From Limnohabitans planktonicus II-D5 (GTDB taxonomy: Bacteria; Pseudomonadota; Gammaproteobacteria; Burkholderiales; Burkholderiaceae_C): 35,212 nt of DNA. Below are positions 34,272 through 35,212 of the stretch, piece after piece. The notes under the pieces were generated by a model that worked only from the letters and a program-made list of their open reading frames with translations, was not told the origin of the DNA and did no database searches. The position numbers and the translations under genes were made by a program. The stretch is taken from contig NZ_LFYT02000037.1 in NCBI RefSeq assembly GCF_001270065.2, positions 1 through 35,212 on the forward strand, in the 5' to 3' direction. The number at the start of each line of letters is the position of its first letter. Position 1 is the first letter of the stretch.

Positions 34272-34373
34272 ATGATCAAAATCTCAAAAAATAAATTCTT
34301 TATCGTCATATATATTTTAATCATAGCAATTGTAATTTATCAATGGACCAAGATGTGGGCTGTCGACAAATAA
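34272..34373 (+). CDS. 33-residue hydrophobic peptide
   Basis: ATG 34272 to TAA 34371-34373. A short Lys-rich start (MIKISKNK) is followed by about 15 strongly hydrophobic residues (FFIVIYILIIAIVIY) and a polar end (QWTKMWAVDK): a single-pass membrane peptide by pattern. It lies in the same AT-rich stretch as the barrel protein gene, and its ribosome site is weak. Type I toxins and small membrane proteins look like this, but no antisense RNA promoter could be established. The surrounding 34132-34524 is otherwise without recognisable genes. Confidence 0.35.
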   Translation: MIKISKNKFFIVIYILIIAIVIYQWTKMWAVDK

Positions 34374-34524
34374 AATCCAGTGCACCGATTGAATTTATGA
34401 ATGGAGTTTTTCAATTGATCTATGCAGAAAACCCTGCTAAATCGGCAGAACGCAGTGCTCGCCACTCGCATCTAATCTCGATAAATTAAAAACGCTGTCA
34501 TTTTACGCCTGCGCTTGCCGTGGC

Positions 34525-34837
34525 GCAGCTGTTCCCCTGGGCCGCCTCGGGCCGTGCCATTGCCAATGGCCGCGACGAAGGCGTGACCCAACTGCTGTTT
34601 GACGATTCACCCGAGGTGCATACGAACGGGGGCCACGGCAAGATTCTCGGCGGTGGCATGGTGGGCACACACGCGGGCGACATGATTGGCGATATCGCGT
34701 TAGCGATTGAGATGGGCGCAGACGCTGTGGACATCGGCAAAACCATCCACCCACACCCCACGCTGGGCGAAAGCATTGGCATGGCGGCTGAAGTGGCGCA
34801 CGGCTCTTGCACGGATTTGCCGCCTGGCAAGAAGTAA
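34525..34837 (+). pseudogene. Fourth and longest copy of the lpdA 3' tail
   Basis: About 104 codons matching lpdA from LFPWTASGRAIANGRDEG (here LFPWAASGRAIANGRDEG) to the stop, including HPHPTLGE. Relative to lpdA it has a small insertion (HTNGGHGKILGG against HGHGKILGG) and many silent changes. It has the dimer-interface end of the enzyme but no FAD, NAD or disulfide parts, so it cannot be a working E3. It probably marks the right border of the foreign region and may be the displaced native gene end. Confidence 0.92.
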
Positions 34838-34856
34838 ACGATTCGGGCTGTTTATA

Positions 34857-34890
34857 AAAAACCCAGTCGGACAACCGTCTGGGTTTCTTG
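34857..34890 (+). terminator. Terminator of the fourth lpdA tail
   Basis: AACCCAGTCGG pairs with CCGTCTGGGTT (one mismatch) around ACAA, flanked by an A-run and a short T-run. Same position relative to the stop as in the other three copies. The following 34891-35008 holds no gene. Confidence 0.8.
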
Positions 34891-35008
34891 CGATGGGGGC
34901 AGGTCAATCACTGAGATTTTCAACTTCAAGGATCCTCATTGGGTTCCTTTGAGTTTGTTTGCGAGCAGGTGAGTTGAGCAACTCCAGCTTCGTTCTGGGC
35001 TGCAAGCC

Positions 35009-35212
35009 TTACGCTGGTCGAATCCTCAAATTCGAAAAATATCCGGTTGTGCCGTCGTCAACCCACAGTCCGATGCCTCCCGATTTTCCGCCTAAGCGCA
35101 GGTCATCCACCGTCAGTATCTCGATGCCATCGACCAACGCACGCAGTTTCTTGCCTGAAATGTCCAGGCGCAGTGTGTGCCAGGTGTTCAGTGCAATCTG
35201 TGCACCGGCCTC
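35009..35212 (-). CDS. C-terminal end of a LamG/concanavalin-like domain protein
   Basis: The minus-strand frame is open from the window edge to TAA (35011-35009), giving 67 residues. The sequence EAGAQIALNTWHTLRLDISG, then KLRALVDGIEILTVDDL, then GGIGLWVDDGTTGYFSNLRI has the pattern of the last strands of concanavalin-like jelly rolls (LamG or DUF1080-type), in which W-H-T-L-R and a late G-x-x-G-L-W recur. Such domains bind or cleave glycans. The gene begins outside the window, so enzyme or binding role cannot be decided. It lies just outside the fourth lpdA tail, so it may be the native neighbour of lpdA. Confidence 0.65.
   Translation of the reverse strand, partial: EAGAQIALNTWHTLRLDISGKKLRALVDGIEILTVDDLRLGGKSGGIGLWVDDGTTGYFSNLRIRPA

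Noticed and set aside
34520..34837. Calling the 105-codon lpdA-like frame a small functional enzyme
   Set aside because: It contains only the C-terminal dimer-interface part; the FAD, NAD and disulfide regions are missing and there is no ribosome site.

Overview
The window is high-GC DNA from a betaproteobacterium, most likely in Burkholderiales and probably Comamonadaceae. The reasons are the aceE-aceF-lpdA pyruvate dehydrogenase operon with lipoyl domains on both E2 and E3, a truncated sensor kinase divergent from aceE, and the family of REP-like repeats typical of that group. The assignment is by recognition only; no database search was possible.

Layout. (1) 1-831: the 3' end of an ISL3-type transposase gene, whose element cuts off a divergent membrane sensor gene. 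(2) 1003-7353: aceE, aceF and lpdA (E1, E2, E3 of pyruvate dehydrogenase), closed by a strong terminator at 7375. (3) 7414-34890: an accessory region built as cargo modules, each ending in another, diverged copy of the lpdA 3' tail plus its own terminator (8876-8963, 30105-30153, 34525-34837). Module A holds an AAA/DUF4143 ATPase. Module B (about 21 kb) is a defence island: a Phd/CcdA-like antitoxin with a CcdB-like toxin, a type I restriction-modification operon (hsdM, DUF1016 nuclease, hsdS, AAA ATPase, hsdR), a UvrD-helicase remnant, and a convergent four-gene operon SNF2 helicase - AIPR protein - type III Mod - type III Res, with a divergent DUF2130 gene. Module C is a decayed mosaic: a HigA antitoxin with a broken HigB toxin, a transposase scrap, a 204-bp tandem repeat array, pieces of an Ig-like adhesin, an AT-rich outer-membrane-protein-like gene of foreign composition, and a tiny hydrophobic ORF. 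(4) 35009-35212: the end of a gene running off the window on the minus strand.

How it fits together. The pyruvate dehydrogenase operon is the conserved anchor, and the 3' end of lpdA acts as the landing point for repeated acquisition of foreign DNA. No integrase or recombinase is visible, so homologous exchange through the lpdA tail, or an integrase outside the window, must explain the arrangement. The two restriction systems converge on each other, and the type III-like operon carries two extra proteins (SNF2 helicase, AIPR) not part of a classical type III enzyme. That makes it the best candidate for a less described defence system.
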